Of a DNA stretch of 34,238 nt, positions 14,168-22,029 are shown piece after piece. The position numbers were made by a program, and so were the translations under genes. Where the stretch lies: contig NZ_BOMZ01000092.1 of NCBI RefSeq assembly GCF_016862455.1, positions 1 to 34,238 on the forward strand, read 5' to 3'. The number at the start of each line of letters is the position of its first letter. Positions within the stretch are counted from its first letter, which is position 1. The notes below the pieces were generated by a model, which was not told the DNA's origin, ran no database searches, and saw only the letters and a list, made by a program, of their open reading frames with translations. This DNA comes from Actinoplanes utahensis. Lineage in GTDB: Bacteria; Actinomycetota; Actinomycetes; Mycobacteriales; Micromonosporaceae.

Positions 14168-15874
14168 ATGGGGGCGGCAGGCTGGGTGCCGGGCATCGAG
14201 GCGGTGGCGACCTACCGCCGCCGGTGGCTGGTCAAGGACGTGGTCGCGGGTCTGGTGCTGACCACGCTGCTGGTGCCGCAGGGCATGGCGTACGCGGAAC
14301 TGGCCGGTCTGCCCGCCATCAACGGTCTCTACACGACGGTGCTGTGCCTGCTCGGGTACGCCGTCTTCGGGCCGTCCCGGATCCTGGTGCTCGGCCCGGA
14401 CTCGTCGCTCGGCCCGATGATCGCCGCGGTGGTGCTGCCGCTGGTGGTGTCCGGCGGCGATCCGGCCGCGGCGGTGGCGCTGGCGTCGATGCTGGGCCTG
14501 ATGGTCGGGCTGATCATGACGGCGGCCGGTGCCGCGAAACTCGGGTTCCTCGCCGATCTGCTGTCCAAGCCGACCCAGATCGGCTACATGAACGGCCTGG
14601 CCCTGACCATTCTGATCAGCCAGTTGCCGAAGCTCTGCGGGTTCTCCGCCGACGGCGAGGGACTCATCGAGGAGACCCGGGCCTTCGTCCGGGGGGTCGC
14701 CGCCGGCGAGACGAATCCGGCGGCCCTGGGTGTCGGCCTGTTCGCGCTGCTGCTGATCCTGGTGCTGCAACGGTGGCTGCCCAAGATCCCCGCGGTGCTG
14801 GTCGCCGTGGTCGGGTCGATCGCCCTGTCGTCCCTCTTCGACCTGGGCGCGCACGGGGTGAGACTGGTCGGCCCGCTGCCGCAGGGACTGCCGCCGCTCA
14901 CCCTGCCGCACGCCTCCTGGGATCAGTTCGGGCTGCTGCTGGCCGGGGCGATCGGCATCACCCTGGTCTCGCTCACCGACACCATCTCCACCGCGTCGTC
15001 GTTCGCCGCCCGCACCGGCCAGCAGGTCCGTGGGAACCAGGAGATGACCGGGATCGGCGCCGCCAACATCGCCGCCTCCCTGTTCCAGGGGTTCCCGGTG
15101 AGCACCAGCGGCTCACGGACGGCGGTGGCCGAGCAGTCCGGGTCGCGGTCGCAGCTCACCGGGGTGGTCGGCGCCACGGTGATCGTACTGATGCTGGTCT
15201 TCGTTCCGGGCCTGTTGCGGGACCTGCCGCAACCGGCGCTGGGCGCCGTGGTGATCGCCGCCTCGCTGTCGCTCGCCGACGTTCCCGGCACGGTGCTGCT
15301 GTGGAAGCGGCGCCGGATGGAGTTCCTGGTGTCGATCGCCGCGTTCCTCGGAGTGGCGCTGCTGGGCGTGCTGCCGGGCATCGTCGCCGCGGTCGGCCTG
15401 TCGGTGCTGAACGTGTTCCGCCGGGTGTGGTGGCCCTATCAGGCGGTGCTCGGGCGGACCCGGGACATGCAGGGCTACCACGACGTGACGTCCTACCCGG
15501 ACGCCGAGCGGCTGCCGGGGCTGGTGATGTTCCGCTTCGACGCGCCGCTGATCTTCGCCAACGCGCGGGTCTTCCGTGATCAGATCCGGGAGCTGGCCAA
15601 GAGCGAGCCGAAGCCGGAGTGGATCGTCATCGCCGCGGAGCCGATCACCGACGTCGACATCACCGCGGCGGACATGCTGGAGAGCCTGGACAACGAGCTC
15701 AACGCGCAGGGGACGTCGCTGGTGCTGGCCGAGCTGAAGGACCCGGTCCGCCGCAAGATCGACCGTTACCAGCTCACCCACACGATCGACCCGGAGCACT
15801 TCTTCCCGACCCTCGAGGACGCGGTGGCCGCCTTCCGCACGCGAACCGGCGCGGACTGGTCCGCGCCGGAGTGA
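14168..15874 (+). CDS. SulP-family anion transporter with a STAS domain
   Basis: The 568-residue product has the SulP core. Its early helices read DVVAGLVLTTLLVPQGMAYAELAGLP and INGLYTTVLCLLGYAVFGPSR. The later motifs are TDTISTASSFAARTGQQVRGNQEM and GFPVSTSGSRTAVAEQSGSRSQLTG. A C-terminal STAS domain (about residues 445-555) carries ITDVDITAADML. SulP proteins carry sulfate, bicarbonate or other anions, often with Na+ or H+. Substrate is unknown; no sulfate-assimilation or carbonic-anhydrase gene lies nearby. The ATG at 14168 follows AGGGGGA by four bases; an ATG at 14132 lacks such a site. A palindrome CGGACGTCCG (14120-14129) lies just upstream. Confidence 0.9.
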   Translation: MGAAGWVPGIEAVATYRRRWLVKDVVAGLVLTTLLVPQGMAYAELAGLPAINGLYTTVLCLLGYAVFGPSRILVLGPDSSLGPMIAAVVLPLVVSGGDPAAAVALASMLGLMVGLIMTAAGAAKLGFLADLLSKPTQIGYMNGLALTILISQLPKLCGFSADGEGLIEETRAFVRGVAAGETNPAALGVGLFALLLILVLQRWLPKIPAVLVAVVGSIALSSLFDLGAHGVRLVGPLPQGLPPLTLPHASWDQFGLLLAGAIGITLVSLTDTISTASSFAARTGQQVRGNQEMTGIGAANIAASLFQGFPVSTSGSRTAVAEQSGSRSQLTGVVGATVIVLMLVFVPGLLRDLPQPALGAVVIAASLSLADVPGTVLLWKRRRMEFLVSIAAFLGVALLGVLPGIVAAVGLSVLNVFRRVWWPYQAVLGRTRDMQGYHDVTSYPDAERLPGLVMFRFDAPLIFANARVFRDQIRELAKSEPKPEWIVIAAEPITDVDITAADMLESLDNELNAQGTSLVLAELKDPVRRKIDRYQLTHTIDPEHFFPTLEDAVAAFRTRTGADWSAPE

Positions 15875-15886
15875 GACCGCGTGCCG

Positions 15887-17221
15887 TCAGGGCTGGTAAC
15901 CGCGCAGGAACAGCGCCTCGGCGAGGGCGAGACGGGCGATCTCGCCGGGGTCGACGCTCTCGTTCGGGGCGTGGATCAGCGCGAGCGGCTCCTCGACCCC
16001 CATCAGGATGATCTCCGCCCGCGGGTACGTCTCGGCGAACACGTTGCACAGCGGGATGGAGCCGCCCTGCCCCAGCGCGACCATGTCCCGCCCGTACGCC
16101 TCCCGCATCGCCGCGCCCAGCGCCCGATACGCCGGCCCGCCGGTCCGCGCCTCGAACGGCTGCCCGAGCGACTCCTTCTCCACCGTCACCCGCACCCCCC
16201 ACGGCGCGGCCGACTGCAGGTGCGCGATCAGCGCGTCCTGCGCCTTGGCCGCGTCCATGCCCGCCGGCACCCGCAGGTTGAGCCGGGCCCGCGCGTGCGG
16301 CTGGATCGCCGCGGCCGACCCGACCACCGGCGGGCAGTCGATGCCGAGCACGGTGACGGCGGGCCGGGCCCACAGCATGTCCGAGACGGTGCCGTCGCCG
16401 AGCAGCCCGGCCCCGCCGACCAGGCCGGCGTCGGCCCGGAACTGCTCCGGCGGGTACGGCGCCCCGGTCCACCTCTGGGAGTTGTCCAGCCCGGCGATCG
16501 TGGTGTTGCCGTCGCTGTCGCGCAGTGTCGCCAGGATGTGCACGAGAGCGGCGAGCGCGTCCGGGGCGGGACCGCCGAACATGCCCGAGTGCAGTTCGCC
16601 CCGCAGCGCTTCGACGGTCACCACCACGTTGGCCAGGCCGCGCAGCGTCACCGTGGTGGCCGGGGCCCCGACCGCCGCGTTGCCGGTGTCGCAGACCAGG
16701 ATCGCGTCCGCCTCCAGCAGGCCGGGGTTGCGGACGACGAAGTCCTCCAGGCCGCCGGTGCCCTGCTCCTCGGAGCCCTCCACGATCAGTTTCAGGTTCA
16801 CCGGCAGGTCGGCGTCGCCGAGCGCCCGCAACGCGGTCAGGTGCATGACGATGTTGCCCTTGCAGTCGGCGGCGCCCCTGCCGTACCAGCGGCCGCCGGA
16901 CTCGGTCAGCTCCCACGGCGGGGTGCGCCAGGCCGCCGCGTCGAGCGGCGGCTGCACGTCGTAGTGGGCGTAGAGCAGGACGGTCGGGGCGCCGGGGACG
17001 GCGGTGGGCCGTACCCCGAAGACCGCGTTGCTGCCGTCGCTGGTCTCGTGCAGGCCGACCCCGGTGAAGCCGACGCCCGCGAACCGGTCGGCGACCCAGT
17101 TCGCGGCCCGCAGGCACTCCTCGGCCGGGTACTGCCGGGGGTCGGCCACCGACCGGATCGCCACCAGTTCGGCGAGGTCGTCGCGGGCGCGGCCCATCAG
17201 GGCCTCGATCCGGTCCCTCAC
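15887..17221 (-). CDS. M20-family metallopeptidase (dipeptidase)
   Basis: The 444-residue product carries all the usual M20 residues. The metal ligands are YAHYDVQPP, the bridging Asp in GRGAADCKGN, Asp in CDTGN and a late His in LIHAPNESV; the catalytic Glu and metal Glu are in EGSEEQGTGGLE. A dimerisation domain lies between about residues 190 and 320. Length and motifs fit the dipeptidase/carnosinase-like branch rather than ArgE or DapE. No signal peptide is seen, so it is cytosolic. The GTG at 17221 overlaps the upstream TGA and has GGAGG seven bases before it. It is the last gene of an operon with an APC permease and a small membrane protein, which suggests peptide or amino-acid-conjugate use. 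Confidence 0.9.
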   Translation of the reverse strand: MRDRIEALMGRARDDLAELVAIRSVADPRQYPAEECLRAANWVADRFAGVGFTGVGLHETSDGSNAVFGVRPTAVPGAPTVLLYAHYDVQPPLDAAAWRTPPWELTESGGRWYGRGAADCKGNIVMHLTALRALGDADLPVNLKLIVEGSEEQGTGGLEDFVVRNPGLLEADAILVCDTGNAAVGAPATTVTLRGLANVVVTVEALRGELHSGMFGGPAPDALAALVHILATLRDSDGNTTIAGLDNSQRWTGAPYPPEQFRADAGLVGGAGLLGDGTVSDMLWARPAVTVLGIDCPPVVGSAAAIQPHARARLNLRVPAGMDAAKAQDALIAHLQSAAPWGVRVTVEKESLGQPFEARTGGPAYRALGAAMREAYGRDMVALGQGGSIPLCNVFAETYPRAEIILMGVEEPLALIHAPNESVDPGEIARLALAEALFLRGYQP

Positions 17222-17634
17222 GAGGCCACCTCCGCGTACTTCAGCTGGTTGACGAGGTGCTGCCACATCTCGATGTACTCCGGGCAGTAGACCTTGATGA
17301 TCAGCAGCTGGCCCTGGACCACCTTGTTGTCGACGATCACCGGCCGCTGGCCGGGTCCCGCCGCGCCGTTGGTGAACTGGCCGTAGAGGATGCCCCGGCG
17401 CAACGCGACGTCCGGGTCGTGGCAGACCGCGCCGCCGTCGTCGCCGAGCAGGTTGACGACCCGGTCGGTGTTCAGCGCCCGCAGCCCGGCGTTGGTGAAC
17501 TCGGTGCTCAGCTGGGCAGCCTTCTCCTGCGCCTGCTGGGTCTCGTTCTCGTTGACGACCCGGACCACGCCGATGCCGGCGAGGATGATCAGGGCGATCA
17601 GCGAGACGGTCGCGATCACGGACCTGCCGCTCAT
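17218..17634 (-). CDS. Small membrane-anchored protein of unknown function
   Basis: The 138-residue product has one N-terminal membrane helix (VIATVSLIALIILAGIGVV), then a short helical, coil-prone stretch (NENETQQAQEKAAQLSTEF). A compact domain follows with two Cys (GGAVCHDP and VYCPEYIEMW). The topology suggests that the domain lies outside the cell, where the two Cys could pair. I do not recognise the family. The ATG at 17634 overlaps the APC permease stop (ATGA), and the stop overlaps the dipeptidase GTG, so the three are translated together. A role as accessory subunit of the permease is a reasonable guess from context only. Confidence 0.8.
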   Translation of the reverse strand: MSGRSVIATVSLIALIILAGIGVVRVVNENETQQAQEKAAQLSTEFTNAGLRALNTDRVVNLLGDDGGAVCHDPDVALRRGILYGQFTNGAAGPGQRPVIVDNKVVQGQLLIIKVYCPEYIEMWQHLVNQLKYAEVAS

Positions 17635-19055
17635 GCCGCGGTCTCCTTCCAGGACGGCTTGCGCAGCCGGTAGAACAGGTAGGGCACGAGCAGGCCGAGG
17701 CCGAGCGCGCCACCGGCGACGATGGCGAGGTAGACGCCGACGCTGCCGGCGCCGAACTGCGACGGCGGGACGAAGCCGATGAGCAGGGCGGCCAGCGAGG
17801 CGGCGAACCCGACCCCGCACAGGCCGGTCAGCATCGGCGCGCGGTAACCGCGCGGGTGGTCGGGGTGCTTGCGGCGCAGCCGGATCGCGGCGACGAACAT
17901 CAGCAGGTACATGATCAGGTAGACCTGGGTGGTGATCACCGAGAAGATCCAGTACGCGCTGGAGACGTCCGGGATGAACGCGTAGGCCAGCGCGATCACC
18001 GTGGTGACCAGGCCCTGCACCACCAGGATGTTCTGCTGCACGCCGTGCTTGTTGAGCTTCTGCAGGTACGGCGGCAGGTAGCCCTCCTGGCGCGAGATCA
18101 GCAGCAGGCCCTTGGACGGGCCGGCCAGCCAGGTGAGCATGCCGCCCAGCGACGCGGCGACCAGCATGACGCCGAGGATCGGGGTGAGCCACTGCGAGCC
18201 GAAGGCGGCGAACACCGCGTCGAACGCCTGCATCACGCCGGCGGTCAGCGACAGCTGCTCGGCCGGCACGATCCAGCTGATCGCCAGCGCCGGCAGGATG
18301 AAGATCAGCAGGACCAGGCCCATGGCCAGGAACATCGCCCGCGGGAACTCGCGGCCCGGCTTCTTCAGCGAGCCGACGTGCACCGCGTTCATCTCCATGC
18401 CGGAGTACGACAGGAAGTTGTTCACGATCAGCACCAGGCTGGACAGGCCCGCCCAGGCCGGCAACAGGTGGTCGGCGGTCATCGGGGCGGCCGACTCGTT
18501 GCCCTGGCCGAGGAAGACCGCGCCGAGCACCACCAGCAGCGTGCCGGGGATCAGCGTGCCGATGATCAGGCCGCCGCTGGCCAGCCCGGCGACACCGCTG
18601 GTGCCGCGGGACGACACCCACACGCCGGTCCAGTAACAGACCATGATCACGATGGCGGTCCAGACGCCGCTGGACGCCAGATCGGGATTGATGACGTACG
18701 CCAGCGTGCTCGCCACGAAGCCGAGCAGGCTGGGGTAGTAGAAGATGGTCATCGCGAACTGGCACCACACGGCGAGGAAACCCGCCGGCTTGGAGATGCC
18801 CTCGCTGACCCACTTGTAGACGCCGCCCTCCCATCCGGAGGCGAGTTCCGCCGAGACCAGCGCGGTCGGCAGCAGGAACACGATGGCCGGGACGACGTAG
18901 AGGAAGATGCTGGCCAGGCCGTAGACGGCCATCGTCGGGGACGGGCGCAGGCTGGCCACCGAACTCGTGGTCATCAGCGCCAGCGCCACCCAGGATATGT
19001 AGGAAATCGTTCGTGCCCCTCGCGGTTTCGCCGCCGGCACATCCGTCGCACTCAC
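17631..19055 (-). CDS. APC-superfamily amino acid antiporter (GadC-like)
   Basis: The 474-residue product has about 12 membrane helices. The N-terminal pattern (SSVASLRPSPTMAVYGLASIFLY, PTALVSAELASGWEGGVYKWV) resembles the glutamate/GABA antiporter branch of the APC superfamily. The end (YRLRKPSWKETAA) is short, so the long C-terminal plug of GadC is absent. Substrate is likely an amino acid or a decarboxylated amine; it cannot be fixed. The GTG at 19055 has GGAGG four bases upstream. It leads a three-gene overlapping operon with the small membrane protein and M20 dipeptidase. ThrE lies upstream on the same strand after an 88-bp gap. Confidence 0.88.
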   Translation of the reverse strand: MSATDVPAAKPRGARTISYISWVALALMTTSSVASLRPSPTMAVYGLASIFLYVVPAIVFLLPTALVSAELASGWEGGVYKWVSEGISKPAGFLAVWCQFAMTIFYYPSLLGFVASTLAYVINPDLASSGVWTAIVIMVCYWTGVWVSSRGTSGVAGLASGGLIIGTLIPGTLLVVLGAVFLGQGNESAAPMTADHLLPAWAGLSSLVLIVNNFLSYSGMEMNAVHVGSLKKPGREFPRAMFLAMGLVLLIFILPALAISWIVPAEQLSLTAGVMQAFDAVFAAFGSQWLTPILGVMLVAASLGGMLTWLAGPSKGLLLISRQEGYLPPYLQKLNKHGVQQNILVVQGLVTTVIALAYAFIPDVSSAYWIFSVITTQVYLIMYLLMFVAAIRLRRKHPDHPRGYRAPMLTGLCGVGFAASLAALLIGFVPPSQFGAGSVGVYLAIVAGGALGLGLLVPYLFYRLRKPSWKETAA

Positions 19056-19143
19056 GCTGCCTCCGTTCCTTCTCCGCTGCGCGGTTCTTTCCGCGGATCA
19101 TCGACCCGCAGTGGCGCGCGTCACCTCACCCCTGGAGAACGGT

Positions 19144-20403
19144 TCAGCGGCGTTCCCGCCGTAGCTCACGCACGCCGAGCGTCCTGGCCAGAGCGCGGTA
19201 CAGCGGATGGCCACAGAGGACGCCGAGGGCCACGGCCATCATCGAGCTCGCCGCGCCGAGCAGATCCTCGACGCCGCGGACCGCGTCTCGGCTGAGGTAC
19301 TCGGTCACCCCGATCAGGCTCAGCGCGCCCGGCACCAGCAGCCAGAACCCGGGCAGGAAGGAGACCAGCGCGGGCGGCCCGGACGGGGCCTGCTCCACCA
19401 GGTACGCCACCACGGTCAGCGCCACGGCCCCGACGAACCCGCTCATGTAACCGCCGAGCACCAGGTTGCCGAAGTACTGCCCGATCCATCCGGCGTACAG
19501 CACCACGCAGAGCCAGCCGACGGTGTTGCGGGGCCCGGAGTAGACGAGGTGGCAGCCGAGCGCGACGACCAGGGCGCCCAGCCAGGGCGCCCACCCGCCC
19601 ATCGAGTTCTGCGGAGCGCTGACCAGCGTCTCGGCCCGGGGAAGACCGACCATCTGGGCCGCGCCGACGATCCCGAACGCGAGCAGCAGCAGCTGCAGGA
19701 CGCCGGAGACCAGCCGGCTCGCCCCGGTGACGATCTCGGCGGCCGACACCTCCACCACCGCCATGGTGAGCACCGCCCCGGGCAGGAAGGTGGCCAACGG
19801 CGCCACCATCGCCCGCAGGTCCGCGTCCGACCAGCCGGTTCCGGCGATCACGAAGGTCAGCGCGGACACCACGAACGCCGCGGACACCGGCATGATCATC
19901 TGTACGCTCGTCCAGCGCGCCCCGACCATCTTGAGCGCGCCGACCAGCGCGCCGAACATCGCCGCCAGCAGCAGGTCCACGCCGGTCGGCTGCAGGATCA
20001 GGCAGATGCCCGCGGTCAGCACGGCATGCCCGGCGATCCGGGCCCCGACCCGGAACCGGGGCGCCATCGTCACGATCTCGCGCACCCGGGCACTGCCCTG
20101 CGCCGGCGAGATCCGGCGCTGCCCGGCGATCCGGAGCAGGTCGTAGATCGCCGCCGTCTGGTCCAGCCGCAGCCCGCCGCCCAGCTGCCGGGTCGGTTCG
20201 AGACTCGCCGGCCGGCCCGGTTCCAGGGACATCACCAGATAGGTGGGCAGCACGCTGAACCGGGCGTGCGGGGCCCCGTACGCTGCGGCGACCCGCAGCA
20301 GATGCTCCTCGATCCGGTTGACGGCCTCGCCCGCCGCGGTCAGCGCGCTGCCGAGATACAGCAGGAACTCCTGCAGTTCCCGCTCCTGTCTGGACTCCGC
20401 CAT
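19144..20403 (-). CDS. Threonine/serine exporter family protein (ThrE-like)
   Basis: The 419-residue product has a soluble N-terminal part of about 120 residues (LQEFLLYLGSALTAAGEAVNRIEEHL, ARFSVLPTYLVMSLE), followed by about ten membrane helices in two blocks. This matches the ThrE fold, with its amidase-like N-terminal region and a second helix bundle. Family members export threonine and serine by proton motive force. On the minus strand TAGATT (20410-20415) ends six bases before the ATG, and no Shine-Dalgarno sequence is present, so the transcript is probably leaderless. It is divergent from the DHA2 exporter and upstream of the APC operon, giving a neighbourhood of amino-acid transport genes. 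Confidence 0.87.
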   Translation of the reverse strand: MAESRQERELQEFLLYLGSALTAAGEAVNRIEEHLLRVAAAYGAPHARFSVLPTYLVMSLEPGRPASLEPTRQLGGGLRLDQTAAIYDLLRIAGQRRISPAQGSARVREIVTMAPRFRVGARIAGHAVLTAGICLILQPTGVDLLLAAMFGALVGALKMVGARWTSVQMIMPVSAAFVVSALTFVIAGTGWSDADLRAMVAPLATFLPGAVLTMAVVEVSAAEIVTGASRLVSGVLQLLLLAFGIVGAAQMVGLPRAETLVSAPQNSMGGWAPWLGALVVALGCHLVYSGPRNTVGWLCVVLYAGWIGQYFGNLVLGGYMSGFVGAVALTVVAYLVEQAPSGPPALVSFLPGFWLLVPGALSLIGVTEYLSRDAVRGVEDLLGAASSMMAVALGVLCGHPLYRALARTLGVRELRRERR

Positions 20404-20409
20404 CGGCGC

Positions 20410-20415
20410 AATCTA
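20410..20415 (-). promoter_or_regulatory. Likely -10 element of a leaderless thrE-like transcript
   Basis: TAGATT on the minus strand fits TANNNT and is followed by six bases and the ATG at 20403. No ribosome site is visible. No good -35 sequence is seen 16-19 bases upstream. Confidence 0.5.
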
Positions 20416-20520
20416 GATCACCGGGCCGGGCCGCTGATTCATCCGGCGCGAGCGATGCCGCGCCCGGCACCGCCCGCGAGGCTGAGACACGACCCACCGG
20501 TGAACCTCGAGGAGCCGCCC

Positions 20521-22029
20521 ATGTCCGCGACCGAGCGCCAGGCCCCCGGCACGACAGCGGGCCTCGGCGTCCTGCTCGCCGCGTGCGTGTCGGCTCTGGT
20601 GGTGAACGCCAACACCTCGGCGGTCACCATCCTGCTGCCGGCCATCAGCGCCGACGTCGGCGCCCCGGTGGACGTGCTGCAGTGGGCGGTGACCGGGTAC
20701 ATGCTGGTCGGGGCCGCGGTCATCGTCACCTCCGGCGCGCTCGGCGACGTCTTCGGCCGCCGCCGGATCTTCATCGGCGGCCTGCTGCTGTTCGTCGCCT
20801 CGTGCGCGCTGATCGCCCTCGCCGACGGCGCCGCCGGGGTGATCGGTGGCCGGATGCTGCAGGGCGCGGCCGGGTCCACCATCCTGGCGTGCGGGATGAG
20901 CCTGCTGTCGGTGGCGTCGTCCGGCGCCGGGCAGATGCGGGCGATCACGCTGTGGGGCGCGGCCTCGGCCATCGGCGCCGCGATCGGCCCGCTGGCCGGC
21001 GGGCTGCTGGCCGGCAGCCTCGGCTGGCAGGGGCTGTTCTGGATCGACGCCGCGATCGCCGCCGCCTGCATCCCGCTCACCCTGGCGACCGTCACCGAGT
21101 CCCGGGACACGCGGCGGTCCCGGTCCATCGACGTGCTCGGCACCGTGCTGGTCGCGGTGGCGCTGGTCCCGCTGGTGCTGGCGCTGAGCGAGGGCGGCGA
21201 CTGGGGCTGGTTCTCGGCCCGCACCCTCGGCTGCCTGCTGATCGCGGTGCTCGGCGCGGCCGGGTTCGTGGCCGCCGAACGCCGGGCCGCGGCGCCGCTG
21301 GTCGATCTGAACCTGCTGCGCAACCGGGTGCTGGTCGGTGCGACCATCGCGATCCTCCTGGTCGCCGGCGTGATCAACGCGCTGATGTACCTGCTCAGCC
21401 TCTACTTCCAGGATCCGGCCACGTTCGGCATGACACCCCTGGAGGCCGGGCTCGCCACCCTGCCTGCGGCCGCCGCGATGATCGCGGTGACCCCGCTGAT
21501 CACCCCGCTGGCGGTGCGGATCGGCTCCCGGCAGGCGGTCGGTCTCGGGTTCGCCCTCGCCGCGGCCGGCGCCGGGGCGCTGACGCTGGTCGACGCCGGG
21601 TGGGCGTACGCGATGTTCGTGCTGCCGCTGGCGGTCCTGGCGATCGGGCTCGGCTTCGCCAACGGCCCCGCCTCGTCGGCGTCCACCTCCGCGGTTCCCG
21701 CCGACCAGGCCGGGCAGGCCTCCGGCATCTCCAACATGGCCCGGTACGTGGGCGGATCGCTCGCCGTCGCGGCCGCCTCCACCGTCTTCACCGCGGTCAC
21801 CGGCAACCGTCAGGACGCCGGGACCCCGCCCGCCGACGCTCTCGCCGCCGGGCTGGCCGGCGCCGCGCTGCTGCTGGCCCTGGCCTCGCTGGCCGGTGTC
21901 GCCCTGGCGGTGCTGATGGGCCGGCACCGGGACGTCCGTCCCGGGGCCGCGCACCTGGCCGCCGCGGCGGCCGCCACCACCCACACCGTTCCCACCCGCC
22001 TCGTACCCGGCGCAGGAGGCACCTCGTGA
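20521..22029 (+). CDS. DHA2-family MFS drug exporter (EmrB/QacA-like)
   Basis: The 502-residue product has about 14 membrane helices. It shows the loop 2-3 motif GALGDVFGRRRIF, the helix 5 motif GAAIGPLAGG and an early VNANTSAVTILLPAISADVGAP, typical of the DHA2 group. These export drugs or metabolites by proton exchange. GGAG at 20511-20514, six bases upstream, supports the ATG at 20521; longer in-frame readings run back through the ThrE gene and are not real. The stop overlaps the start of the M24 peptidase (GTGATGA), so the two are coupled. The pairing hints at export of a peptide-like compound (inference). Confidence 0.88.
   Translation: MSATERQAPGTTAGLGVLLAACVSALVVNANTSAVTILLPAISADVGAPVDVLQWAVTGYMLVGAAVIVTSGALGDVFGRRRIFIGGLLLFVASCALIALADGAAGVIGGRMLQGAAGSTILACGMSLLSVASSGAGQMRAITLWGAASAIGAAIGPLAGGLLAGSLGWQGLFWIDAAIAAACIPLTLATVTESRDTRRSRSIDVLGTVLVAVALVPLVLALSEGGDWGWFSARTLGCLLIAVLGAAGFVAAERRAAAPLVDLNLLRNRVLVGATIAILLVAGVINALMYLLSLYFQDPATFGMTPLEAGLATLPAAAAMIAVTPLITPLAVRIGSRQAVGLGFALAAAGAGALTLVDAGWAYAMFVLPLAVLAIGLGFANGPASSASTSAVPADQAGQASGISNMARYVGGSLAVAAASTVFTAVTGNRQDAGTPPADALAAGLAGAALLLALASLAGVALAVLMGRHRDVRPGAAHLAAAAAATTHTVPTRLVPGAGGTS

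Noticed and set aside
13187..14911. A 574-residue minus-strand frame across the second PPK2 and SulP genes
   Set aside because: Composition is Arg/Gly/Gln-rich without motifs, and both real genes there have full domain matches.
17218..19101. A 627-residue frame ending in the small membrane protein
   Set aside because: Its upstream part is an out-of-frame reading of the APC permease; the small protein begins at the ATG overlapping the permease stop.
19207..22029. A 940-residue plus-strand frame ending in the DHA2 exporter
   Set aside because: The first 438 codons are antisense to the ThrE-like gene and low in complexity; the exporter has its own ribosome site and ATG at 20521.
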